Source of the DNA: Aldehydirespirator sp965116965
Lineage (GTDB): Bacteria > Actinomycetota > Acidimicrobiia > Acidimicrobiales > Aldehydirespiratoraceae
Direction: 5' to 3'
Assembly: GCA_965116965.1 (NCBI GenBank)
Contig: OZ220743.1
Span: 1,364,001 to 1,428,000 of the forward strand
DNA length: 64,000 nucleotides
Part shown: positions 1 through 6,864 of the stretch, piece after piece
How the letters are laid out: every line of letters starts with the position of its first letter
Position numbering within the stretch: position 1 is the first letter of the stretch
Notes under the pieces: generated by a model
The model's input: the letters and a program-made list of their open reading frames with translations, nothing else
Told to the model about the DNA's origin: nothing
Databases searched by the model: none
Made by a program: the position numbers and the translations under genes

Positions 1-1009
1 CGTCGTAGGCGTCGGTGTGCAGCGACTGGGTGCCGCCCAGAGCGCCGGCCAGCGCCTGCAGCGCCACCCGGGCGATGTTGATCTCGGGCTGCTGGGCGGT
101 GAGCGACACCCCCGCGGTCTGGGTGTGGAACCGGCACATCAGGCTGCGTTCCGAGGTCGCGCCGTAGCGCTGTCTCATCCAGGTGGCCCAGATGCGCCGC
201 GCGGCCCGGTACTTGCCGATCTCCTCGAAGAAGTCGCTGTGGCTGTTGAAGAAGAAGCTGAGCCTCCCGGCGAAGTCGTCCACGTCGAGGCCGGCCGCCT
301 GGGCCGCCTCCACGTAGGCGAAGCCGTTGGCCAGCGTGAAGCCGAGTTCCTGCGCGGCGGTGGAGCCGGCCTCCCGAATGTGGTAGCCGGAGATCGACAC
401 CGGATGCCACCGGGGCATCTCCGCGGTGGTGAAGCGCATCATGTCACACACGATGCGCATCGACGGCCGCGGCGGGAAGATGTACTCCTTCTGGGCCTGG
501 TACTCCTTGAGGATGTCGTTCTGGATCGTGCCCGAGAGCGCGGCCCGGTCCACCCCGGTCTTGTCGGCGACCGCGATGTACTGGGCCAGAGCCACGATGG
601 CCGGACCGTTGATGGTCATCGAGGTCGACACCGAGCCCAGATCAATGTCGGCGAACAGGTCCTCCATGTCGGCGAGGGTGTCGATGGCCACCCCGGCCCG
701 GCCGACCTCGCCGGCGGACCACACCTCGTCGTCGGAGTCGCGTCCCATCAGAGTGGGCATGTCGAACGCGGTGGACAGACCGGTGCCGCCGTGGCGGAGG
801 ATGTCCTTGAACCGGCCGTTGGTGTCCACCGCAGTGCCGAACCCCGCGAACATCCGCATCGTCCACAACCGGCTGCGATACATCTCCGGGTAGATCCCCC
901 GGGTGTAGGGGAACTCCCCGGGCAGGGGTCCGTCGCCGTACACGGGATCGACGGGCACCCCCGACATGGTGGTGAACGACCGGGAGTCTTCGGCCGGCTG
1001 CGGTTCCAC
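1..1009 (-). CDS. Methylmalonyl-CoA mutase-type large subunit, catalytic barrel (3' part outside window)
   Basis: About 336 codons of the substrate-binding TIM-barrel half of a B12-dependent acyl-CoA mutase, which interconverts methylmalonyl-CoA and succinyl-CoA or a related branched acyl-CoA pair. Visible family motifs are EFPYTRGIYPEMYR, MFAGFGTA, GTIQNDILKEY, SISGYHIREAG and FHTQTAGVSLTAQQPEINI. The gene runs off the left edge, so the C-terminal cobalamin domain, or a separate small subunit, cannot be seen. The start is uncertain: GTG at 1009 keeps the conserved SRSFTTMSG segment, while ATG at 967 gives a shorter protein. It is divergent from ppk2 with about 70 bp between. Isobutyryl-CoA or ethylmalonyl-CoA mutase activity cannot be excluded from this part alone. 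Confidence 0.9.
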   Translation of the reverse strand, partial: MEPQPAEDSRSFTTMSGVPVDPVYGDGPLPGEFPYTRGIYPEMYRSRLWTMRMFAGFGTAVDTNGRFKDILRHGGTGLSTAFDMPTLMGRDSDDEVWSAGEVGRAGVAIDTLADMEDLFADIDLGSVSTSMTINGPAIVALAQYIAVADKTGVDRAALSGTIQNDILKEYQAQKEYIFPPRPSMRIVCDMMRFTTAEMPRWHPVSISGYHIREAGSTAAQELGFTLANGFAYVEAAQAAGLDVDDFAGRLSFFFNSHSDFFEEIGKYRAARRIWATWMRQRYGATSERSLMCRFHTQTAGVSLTAQQPEINIARVALQALAGALGGTQSLHTDAYD

Positions 1010-1079
1010 GCCTCCATTGTGCAGCCTTCGCACCAGTTCGCAGTGTGCGGTCTGCACTATTGGCACTATTGTCCGGTTC

Positions 1080-1916
1080 ATGAGTGTTGATGTGACCCTC
1101 GATGGCGCACAGTCGGGCGACGAGGCTCCCGGCAAGCGCAAGAAGATCAAGAACCGGGACTACGAGCGGGAGCTGAGCAGCCTGCAGGAGGAACTGGTGC
1201 GGCTCCAGCGCTGGATCCGTCACAAGGGACTGAAGGTGGTGGTCATCTTCGAGGGCCGCGACGCGGCCGGGAAGGGCGGGGTCATCAAGCGGATCACCGA
1301 GCGGCTCAACCCCCGTGTGGTGCGGGTGGTGGCCCTGGGCACGCCCAGCGACCGCGAGAAGACCCAGTGGTGGTTCCAGCGTTACGTTGCGGAGCTTCCT
1401 GCGGCGGGCGAGATGGTCCTGTTCGACCGCAGCTGGTACAACCGCGGGCTGGTCGAGCCGGTGATGGGGTTCTGCTCCGAGGAGGAGTACAAGGAGTTCC
1501 TCCGGTCGTGCCCGGAGTTCGAGCGGATGCTGGTGCGGTCGGGGATCATCCTGATCAAGTACTGGTTCTCGGTGAGCGACGCCGAGCAGGAGCGGCGGTT
1601 CCAGAGCCGGATCGCGGACCCGCTCAAGCGCTGGAAGCTGTCGCCCATGGACGTGCAGGGCCGGGCCCGGTGGGTGGACTTCTCCAAGGCCAAGGACACC
1701 CTGTTCGCCCACACCGACATCAAGCAGGCGCCGTGGTACGTGGTCGATGCCGACTCCAAGAAGAGGGCCCGGCTCAACTGCATCACGCATCTGCTGTCGA
1801 TGATCCCGTACGAGACCGTGGCGTGGGAGGACGTGGAGCTGCCGGAGCGCCAGTCCGGAGTGGGCTACGTGAGACCGCCGATCTCGGACCAGACGTTCGT
1901 GCCCGAGGCGTACTAG
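1080..1916 (+). CDS. ppk2: Polyphosphate kinase 2 (PPK2)
   Basis: A 278-residue cytosolic kinase that moves phosphate between polyphosphate and nucleoside di- or monophosphates. The Walker A loop GRDAAGKGG is near residue 60, with Walker B-like FDRSWYNRG near 113. KYWFSVSDAEQERRFQSR and the SPMD...W segment are typical of class I PPK2, and length is normal. The ATG at 1080 was chosen because the reading frame upstream overlaps the mutase promoter region and looks non-coding. The TAG stop is formed by the first CTAG of the MITE-like element at 1913. GDP or ADP preference cannot be read from the sequence. Confidence 0.94.
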   Translation: MSVDVTLDGAQSGDEAPGKRKKIKNRDYERELSSLQEELVRLQRWIRHKGLKVVVIFEGRDAAGKGGVIKRITERLNPRVVRVVALGTPSDREKTQWWFQRYVAELPAAGEMVLFDRSWYNRGLVEPVMGFCSEEEYKEFLRSCPEFERMLVRSGIILIKYWFSVSDAEQERRFQSRIADPLKRWKLSPMDVQGRARWVDFSKAKDTLFAHTDIKQAPWYVVDADSKKRARLNCITHLLSMIPYETVAWEDVELPERQSGVGYVRPPISDQTFVPEAY

Positions 1917-2013
1917 TGCTGTGTCGTCGAAATGGCTAGGGCAGCGCAGCAGGACTGAGACCCTGCTTGGGAGCGCTCCGGACGCCCCGATCATTTCAGC
2001 GACGGACCACTAG
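1913..2013 (+). repeat. MITE-like 101-bp element, copy 1
   Basis: This 101-bp unit begins and ends with CTAG and has imperfect terminal inverted repeats: 17 of the outer 22 bases match, ending in GAAATG on both sides. The interior carries the palindrome GGAGCGCTCC. A second copy lies at 34494-34594 in the opposite orientation with a single mismatch (GGACTGAG here, GGACCGAG there). CTAG is probably the duplicated 4-bp target. The first CTAG supplies the ppk2 stop codon. The element carries no coding capacity, and the interior hairpin could act as a terminator for ppk2. Confidence 0.85.
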
Positions 2014-2073
2014 GCCTGACGTCTATTGGGTCCGAGGGCGGCTTGGGCGTGAACTAGGGCCTGCGCATCCGGC

Positions 2074-2766
2074 TCACGTCACGTTGGCGCGCAGCAGGTC
2101 GAGGGTGCGCGACCAGGCGGTGTTCCAGGCCGCTTCGTTGTAGGTGCCGAGCGGGTCCTCCCAGTTGCCGAACCCGTGGCCGGCGCCCTCGTAGGTGTGG
2201 AAGACGACGTCCTTGCCCATGTTGCGGAGCTGCTGGGCCAGCGCCTCGCAGGCGTCGGGCGGGAAGAAGTCGTCGCTGGCCGCGAAGTGGCCCTCGACCT
2301 TGGCGCTGAGGTTGCTCCAGTCGAGAGAGTCGTCGCCGAGGGGCGCGCCGTAGAACGGGGCCGCGGCCGACACCCGGTCGCCGGCGATGGCGGCGATGCG
2401 AAGGGTGAGCAGCCCGCCCATGCAGAAGCCGGTGACGCCCACGGTGGACGAGGAGCAGGCATCGTGGCCCAGCAGGTAGTCGATGGCGGCCGACATGTCC
2501 CGGGCGGCCCGCTCCGGCGGCAGCGTGGTCATCAGCTCGCCGGCCTTGTCCATCTCGGTGTGGGTGGCCATCTCGCCCTGGTACAGGTCGGGCGCCAGCG
2601 CGGTGAACCCCTCGTCGGCGAGCCGGTCGCACACACCCTTGATCTGGGGCACCAGCCCCCACCACTCCTGCAGCACGATCACACCAGGGCCCGAGCCCCC
2701 AGCCGCGGCGGCCACATAGCCACGAGCCTTCGACCCGTTGGCAGCGAACTCCACCATCTCACCCAT
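2074..2766 (-). CDS. Dienelactone hydrolase family protein
   Basis: A 230-residue alpha/beta hydrolase of the dienelactone hydrolase family. The Cys nucleophile sits in GFCMGG (G-x-C-x-G-G), the acid is the Asp in SDDFFPP, and the His is in GAGHGF. QEWWGLVPQIKGVCDRLADEG is the typical N-terminal segment. The ATG at 2766 was chosen because AAGGAGG lies 6 bases upstream, a strong ribosome binding site. The natural substrate is unknown, since many members outside chlorocatechol pathways act on other esters or lactones. There is no operon partner: the gene stands alone between the MITE-like element and the DUF222 gene. Confidence 0.9.
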   Translation of the reverse strand: MGEMVEFAANGSKARGYVAAAAGGSGPGVIVLQEWWGLVPQIKGVCDRLADEGFTALAPDLYQGEMATHTEMDKAGELMTTLPPERAARDMSAAIDYLLGHDACSSSTVGVTGFCMGGLLTLRIAAIAGDRVSAAAPFYGAPLGDDSLDWSNLSAKVEGHFAASDDFFPPDACEALAQQLRNMGKDVVFHTYEGAGHGFGNWEDPLGTYNEAAWNTAWSRTLDLLRANVT

Positions 2767-3047
2767 CGGTTGCCTCCTTCTTGGCCTTCCCTCTTGCCCG
2801 CTTGACCCTTGGTAGCGGGCCGTCGGCGTCTCTGTGTCAGGGCGCAAGCCTGCCAGATTCGCCGCCCCGCCGCTCTGTCTGGTTCGTGCGGTCTCCCAGG
2901 ACGAGTTGCCTGACAGCAACACTCGGGCTGGGGGCTCGGGCTGTGCGGGGTCCGGATGCTGCGGGCGTGTTCAGCGAGGGTGGGTGCATTCCAGGCTCCG
3001 GGGGTCTTGGGCGCTGTCGGGTCCGAGTCTGGTTCGCAACGACTTTC
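2767..3047. other. Intergenic spacer, no gene recognised
   Basis: Apart from the dienelactone hydrolase ribosome binding site at its left end, 281 bp show no convincing coding frame, RNA gene or strong hairpin. The spacer separates two minus-strand genes. Confidence 0.5.
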
Positions 3048-4337
3048 CTAGGCGAAGGCGAACAGACGGGTGTCGTCCGCAGATTGACGGCGCGCCGCTG
3101 ACGAGAAGCCGGACATAGGCGGATCCGGAGCGCGCGCCGGGCCGTAGTGGAGTTGCTCTGGCGGGTGCAGGGTGTGCACTCCGTTAGTGGTGCGGATCCG
3201 CCAGCCGTGGTGGTGGACCTTCTGGTGGCAGTCCCAACAGGCCGGGATCATGTTGTCGAGTCGCGTTGATCCGCCCTGGGAGACCGGCTTGATGTGGTGG
3301 ATCTGGCACAGCGCAGGGTGGGCCGCGCAGTGGAAGCAGCCGCCGTAGCGGGCCATGAGGATCTGTCGCTGGGCCTCGGTGGCGGTGCGCACCGAGTGTG
3401 TCCGCCAAATGGGCTTGCCGTCGCGGTCGTACACCAGACCGGTGAACTTGGCGTTACAGGCAAGCTGTTCGAGCACGGCCTGGGGAAGCCGGCCGCCGTC
3501 GGGCAGCTCGGCGACCAGCTTGCCAGTGTCGTCGTCCACGCGGGCCACGACACAGATGTCTGCGAAGGGCTTGCCGCGGCCGGCACGGGCGCCGCCGCAC
3601 TCGGCTTGGCTGGCGGTGAGGCTGTCGAGGGCATCGGCCATGCATTGGTCGAAGGTGCGACGACAAGCGCCCCCGCTTGTGGCGTTGTTCTTGGCGTTCT
3701 GCTTGTCGCCGTCGAACATGCGGGCGGCCTCGGCCCGCAGCCGGTTGCGGATGCGCTGTCCGGTGACGGCATCGAATTCTCCGTGCAGATGCACCATCCC
3801 GTCGTCGGCGTCCCACATACGCACCCTGCGCCGGGCCCGCTGGCGGGCATGCTCGGCTGCCCCGCCGTCGCCGTCGTGATCGGTCACCCATCGGCGCGCT
3901 TCCCTGGTGAACTGCTCGGGCCGCATCGACTCGGCCTTGGCCAACAGGTCGGAGTCCGCTTCCACGTCGTCAGCGCTGGTCTTGTCGACTGCCTCGGCCA
4001 GCCGCTTGGCGTTGGCTACCGACACCCGACCCGACTCGACCGCGTCCCGCAGTCTCGGAACACCTCGGATCGCTTGAGCCGTCTTGACCTGGCTGTGGGC
4101 CTCGCGCCGGGACAGCCCCGCACTCGACGCCAGCACTTCGGCCCCGCCGTCGCCATGACGCTCCCGACCAGCCACCGCAGCCGCGCCCGCGGCCTGGAAC
4201 GCCGAGTTGATCGCGGCGATGGCCTTGGACACCGCCAGCGCTTCGCGAATCTCCGCGCTCGACGCCGAGCCGTCATTGACTAGCGCCAGCATCTCTTTGG
4301 CGGCGGTCTCGGTCCGTCGGGCCGCTTCTAACACCAT
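3048..4337 (-). CDS. DUF222 / HNH endonuclease (13E12 repeat family)
   Basis: This 429-residue protein has an N-terminal DUF222 region (roughly residues 10-300, with SRREAHSQVKTAQAI and the helical LRAEAARMF stretch) and a C-terminal HNH nuclease (residues 320-390: CFHCAAHPALCQIHHIKPV, NMIPACWDCHQKVHH) with paired Cys for zinc. These are predicted DNA nucleases, often multicopy in mycobacteria, where several are induced by DNA damage. The ATG at 4337 was chosen over TTG at 4373 because a promoter (-10 at 4344-4349) occupies the longer start region and leaves a leaderless transcript beginning at or near this ATG. The gene is not linked to the McrBC operon 0.7 kb away but shares its promoter type. 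Confidence 0.9.
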   Translation of the reverse strand: MVLEAARRTETAAKEMLALVNDGSASSAEIREALAVSKAIAAINSAFQAAGAAAVAGRERHGDGGAEVLASSAGLSRREAHSQVKTAQAIRGVPRLRDAVESGRVSVANAKRLAEAVDKTSADDVEADSDLLAKAESMRPEQFTREARRWVTDHDGDGGAAEHARQRARRRVRMWDADDGMVHLHGEFDAVTGQRIRNRLRAEAARMFDGDKQNAKNNATSGGACRRTFDQCMADALDSLTASQAECGGARAGRGKPFADICVVARVDDDTGKLVAELPDGGRLPQAVLEQLACNAKFTGLVYDRDGKPIWRTHSVRTATEAQRQILMARYGGCFHCAAHPALCQIHHIKPVSQGGSTRLDNMIPACWDCHQKVHHHGWRIRTTNGVHTLHPPEQLHYGPARAPDPPMSGFSSAARRQSADDTRLFAFA

Positions 4338-4373
4338 GACAGAAGTATCCCATAGGGGTGTGACATTTGTCAA
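4338..4373 (-). promoter_or_regulatory. Leaderless promoter with TGTCACACCCC box (copy 1)
   Basis: Read on the minus strand: TTGACA (4368-4373), 18 bases, GATACT (4344-4349), 6 bases, ATG. The TGTCACACCCC box (4355-4365) ends 5 bases before the -10. The same box and spacing precede the genes starting at 10095 and 12090. From the start of the TGTC box, counting one base before it, to the -10 is 17 bases, as in the mycobacterial RecA-independent damage promoter TTGTCRGTG-N8-TANNNT. Control by a PafBC-like activator is inference. Confidence 0.7.
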
Positions 4374-4465
4374 GCATTTACATGCTATAACAGTGATATT
4401 TCTGTATTGAAGAGGTTGGCGGACGACCGCTCCGGCTGGCGCGGCGGGGCGGGTACGGTGTGGCC

Positions 4466-4948
4466 ATGAGCGCGAGGGCTGACCGTGTCCCGCCAGGCGA
4501 CGGCGGGTCCATGGAGGACATCGAGGAGATTCGCAGGCTCAAGGCGCGCTACTTCCGCATGCTCGACCAGCAGGACTGGCAGGGCGTCGGCGAAGTGTTC
4601 GCCCCGGATGCGCAGATCGACGTCTCGAGCAGCACCGTGAGCGGCTCGGACCGCGGCGTCTACAGCAGCCGCGACAGCTTCGTCGTCTCGGTGTCGAAGC
4701 TTCTGCACGGCGTAGTCACCGTGCATCACGGTCACAACGAGGAGATCGAGATGACCGGCGCCGACAGCGCTTCAGGCGTGTGGGCGATGGAGGACCGCCT
4801 CTGGTTCCCCGAGGGGAGCCCGCTCCGAACGCTCTGGGGCGCAGGCTGGTACGAGGAGGAGTACGAGCGCATCGACGGGCGCTGGCGGATCACCCGCATG
4901 GTGCTACGCCGCCAACGCGTAGAGATCGACGGAAACCCGGTCGGCTAG
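4466..4948 (+). CDS. SnoaL-like / NTF2-fold protein
   Basis: A 160-residue protein with the cone-shaped NTF2 fold pattern of the SnoaL-like group: an N-terminal helix (EDIEEIRRLKARYFRMLDQQ), DWQGVGEVFAPDAQID, a central HHGHNEEIEM strand, and a C-terminal WYEEEYERIDGRWRI strand. Members include small hydratases, isomerases and dehydratases as well as non-enzymatic ligand binders, so the substrate is not assigned. The start is ATG 4466 (a GTG two codons earlier is possible). It is divergent from the DUF222 gene and has no operon partner. Confidence 0.8.
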   Translation: MSARADRVPPGDGGSMEDIEEIRRLKARYFRMLDQQDWQGVGEVFAPDAQIDVSSSTVSGSDRGVYSSRDSFVVSVSKLLHGVVTVHHGHNEEIEMTGADSASGVWAMEDRLWFPEGSPLRTLWGAGWYEEEYERIDGRWRITRMVLRRQRVEIDGNPVG

Positions 4949-4969
4949 TTCCGTTCCCGCCGAAATATG

Positions 4970-4995
4970 TAGAGAAACGCGTCGTATGCGGGCAA
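4970..4995 (+). repeat. Short dispersed repeat, copy A
   Basis: This 26-bp intergenic segment begins TAGAGAAAC and ends GGCAA. It matches 31286-31311 at 22 of 26 positions in the same orientation. It lies between a plus-strand gene end and the 3' end of mcrC. Function unknown. Confidence 0.45.
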
Positions 4996-5048
4996 TACCG
5001 GCATAGAGAATCTCGGCTCAACCCCGACGATGGTTAGTGGACAGAGCA

Positions 5049-6479
5049 CTAGCCGTATGTCGAGGCGTGAGGCATGACCGTCGCTGCGGCCCGGTCCTCA
5101 ATCCAGTCGGCGAGCCTGTCCATGTTCATGGCGACATCCGCGGCGGTGCCGGACAGGTCCAGGGCGTAGGTGTGAAGCACCTTCCCGACGTTGCGGACCC
5201 GTATCGACCGCAAACCTGGGAGGCGGTCGTCGGGTGTGCCTTCGGCGGGGATGGAACTCTCGGGCCGGGAGGTGGCGGCCGACGCTCCATTGCTGTCGGA
5301 GTCGTCGGCTCGGTTGGCGTCGAGGCAGTAGATGAGCACGCCTTCGGGCAGGTCGAGCGCGGTGGTGTAGGCCAGCAACTGGTAGTAGTCGGCGTTGCGG
5401 CCGGCGGCCGTGTCGTCGGTGAGCTTGTACTTGATGTCGGCCACGAACCTCGGTGCGCCGTTCGCGCTGAACAGCAGATCAGGCTTGATGGCGACGTAGC
5501 GCTCCTTGTCGAGCCGGTCCTGGTGCTGGCCCTTGACGTCGAGGCGACCCCGGAGCGCCCGCCGCAAGCGCTCGGTGACGAAGCGCTCGAAGAGGTCGTT
5601 CATGTCCAACATGAACGACGAGGCCTGCGTCTCGCCGAGGACGTCTTGCAGCGTCAGGTTGGCCAGCACGAGCCGAGCCAGCCTCAGCGCGGGCCGGTAG
5701 TGCTGGTTGAGCCGGCTGAACACGACACGGTCGTGATCGCTGTGGTGGTGCCGCACGTCGTCCACGTCTTCGAGGGTGACCAGGTGCTGCATGAGCCGAC
5801 GCCGGTCGACGGCCTGCACGCCGGCCACCCGCAGCGATCGGGACACGGCCGCCTTCAGGTATGAGTTCTCGATCAGGTCGGCGGTGAACTCGGTGAACCT
5901 GCAGGCGGTGGGTATGACGACGCCGGGCTGCGTGAGCTGCCGGGCGATGTCGACGCGTCCCCGAAGGGCGACGAGCCGGTCGTGCTGCTCCCGGTAGGAG
6001 TGGTACAGCCCTCGGGCGAGGGTGGTCTCGGTGGTGCGGGCGAAGAACGACACGAGGGCGGGCAACAGGTCGCCGGTGGTCTCGAAGCGGACGGCCTCGT
6101 CACGCCAGTCCCGCTCGCGCAGCCCCACTTCGAGCAGCAGGAACAGGTTGCGCAAAGGGATCTTGGGCCGCACCAGCACCTGCAACCCCACCACATTGAT
6201 CGAGCCAACGAAGTTGTGAGCAGACACTCGCCAGTGCCCCGAGTGCTCGCCCGGCTCGACCGACAGATACTGCCCACTGCCCACCCGATTCAGCGCGGCA
6301 GCCTGCTCATCGCTCAGCGGCAGTGTCGCGCGGCCGTACTCGCGCAGCTCGACCCCGTCCGGCAGCTCGACCCTGTCCGGCAGCTGGACGGGCATGGCGG
6401 CCAAGGCCTTGAGGCCGTGTGCGCCCGTCGTGACTTGGTCCGTCGCTACCGCGGTGTCACCAAGCGCCGTCAGGCTCAT
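5049..6479 (-). CDS. mcrC: McrC-type nuclease subunit of an McrBC restriction system
   Basis: A 476-residue McrC family protein (PF10117), the subunit that supplies the nuclease to the McrB GTPase ring when modified DNA is recognised. An N-terminal beta-rich part (VGLQVLVRPKIPLRNLFLLLE) leads to the C-terminal PD-(D/E)xK core near residues 330-350 (AIKPDLLF, then FVADIKYK), followed by NADYYQLLAYTTAL, a typical helix. A short in-frame duplication near residue 35 (LPDRVE, LPDGVE) comes from two 18-bp repeats at 6345-6380. It is the last gene of a minus-strand operon, 31 bp downstream of the small Cys/His protein. Confidence 0.9.
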   Translation of the reverse strand: MSLTALGDTAVATDQVTTGAHGLKALAAMPVQLPDRVELPDGVELREYGRATLPLSDEQAAALNRVGSGQYLSVEPGEHSGHWRVSAHNFVGSINVVGLQVLVRPKIPLRNLFLLLEVGLRERDWRDEAVRFETTGDLLPALVSFFARTTETTLARGLYHSYREQHDRLVALRGRVDIARQLTQPGVVIPTACRFTEFTADLIENSYLKAAVSRSLRVAGVQAVDRRRLMQHLVTLEDVDDVRHHHSDHDRVVFSRLNQHYRPALRLARLVLANLTLQDVLGETQASSFMLDMNDLFERFVTERLRRALRGRLDVKGQHQDRLDKERYVAIKPDLLFSANGAPRFVADIKYKLTDDTAAGRNADYYQLLAYTTALDLPEGVLIYCLDANRADDSDSNGASAATSRPESSIPAEGTPDDRLPGLRSIRVRNVGKVLHTYALDLSGTAADVAMNMDRLADWIEDRAAATVMPHASTYG

Positions 6480-6510
6480 GAGTACCTACGCATCGAGCGC
6501 GTCCGCCAAA

Positions 6511-6864
6511 TCAGCACTCCCCATCCGCTCCGTCATCCCTGCCAACGAGTGGTTGGCGGCGCAGGTGGGCTATGTGGCCTTCGATCACGGCGCGATCGAT
6601 GTTCCTCAAGCCGCAGCCCGGTGCGGTGCAGTACCAGGCACCAGCGACTTCGATGTCCTGACCGGTGGTGAGAATGTCGCCGACCTTGATGTCGTCAACG
6701 TCGATGCCGATGAGCAGGCCCCGGCCCCGGAACTTTGGCTCAGCGTGGGCGTGAGCGTCGGCGTGGGCGTGAACGTCGGCGAGCGTCGCCCCACCGTTCC
6801 CGCAAGCGCAGTCGGGCCACGGCCGACGGCACCCGGGGCAAGACCCGGACGGCAGTCCGGTCAC
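6511..6864 (-). CDS. Small Cys/His-rich protein between mcrB and mcrC
   Basis: This 117-residue protein belongs to no family I recognise. It has an N-terminal cysteine knuckle (CPGCRRPWPDCAC), a His-rich stretch (VHAHADAHAHAE), a beta-rich core (RGRGLLIGIDVDDIKVGDIL) and a second Cys pair (WYCTAPGCG), so metal binding is likely. Its ATG overlaps the mcrB stop (ATGA), which implies translational coupling, and mcrC starts 31 bp downstream. Position and coupling suggest an extra subunit or regulator of this restriction system, for example a DNA-binding zinc module. That role is inference. Confidence 0.75.
   Translation of the reverse strand: MTGLPSGSCPGCRRPWPDCACGNGGATLADVHAHADAHAHAEPKFRGRGLLIGIDVDDIKVGDILTTGQDIEVAGAWYCTAPGCGLRNIDRAVIEGHIAHLRRQPLVGRDDGADGEC

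Noticed and set aside
17..1090. Plus-strand frame opposite the mutase gene
   Set aside because: The minus strand has clear mutase motifs; the plus frame has none.
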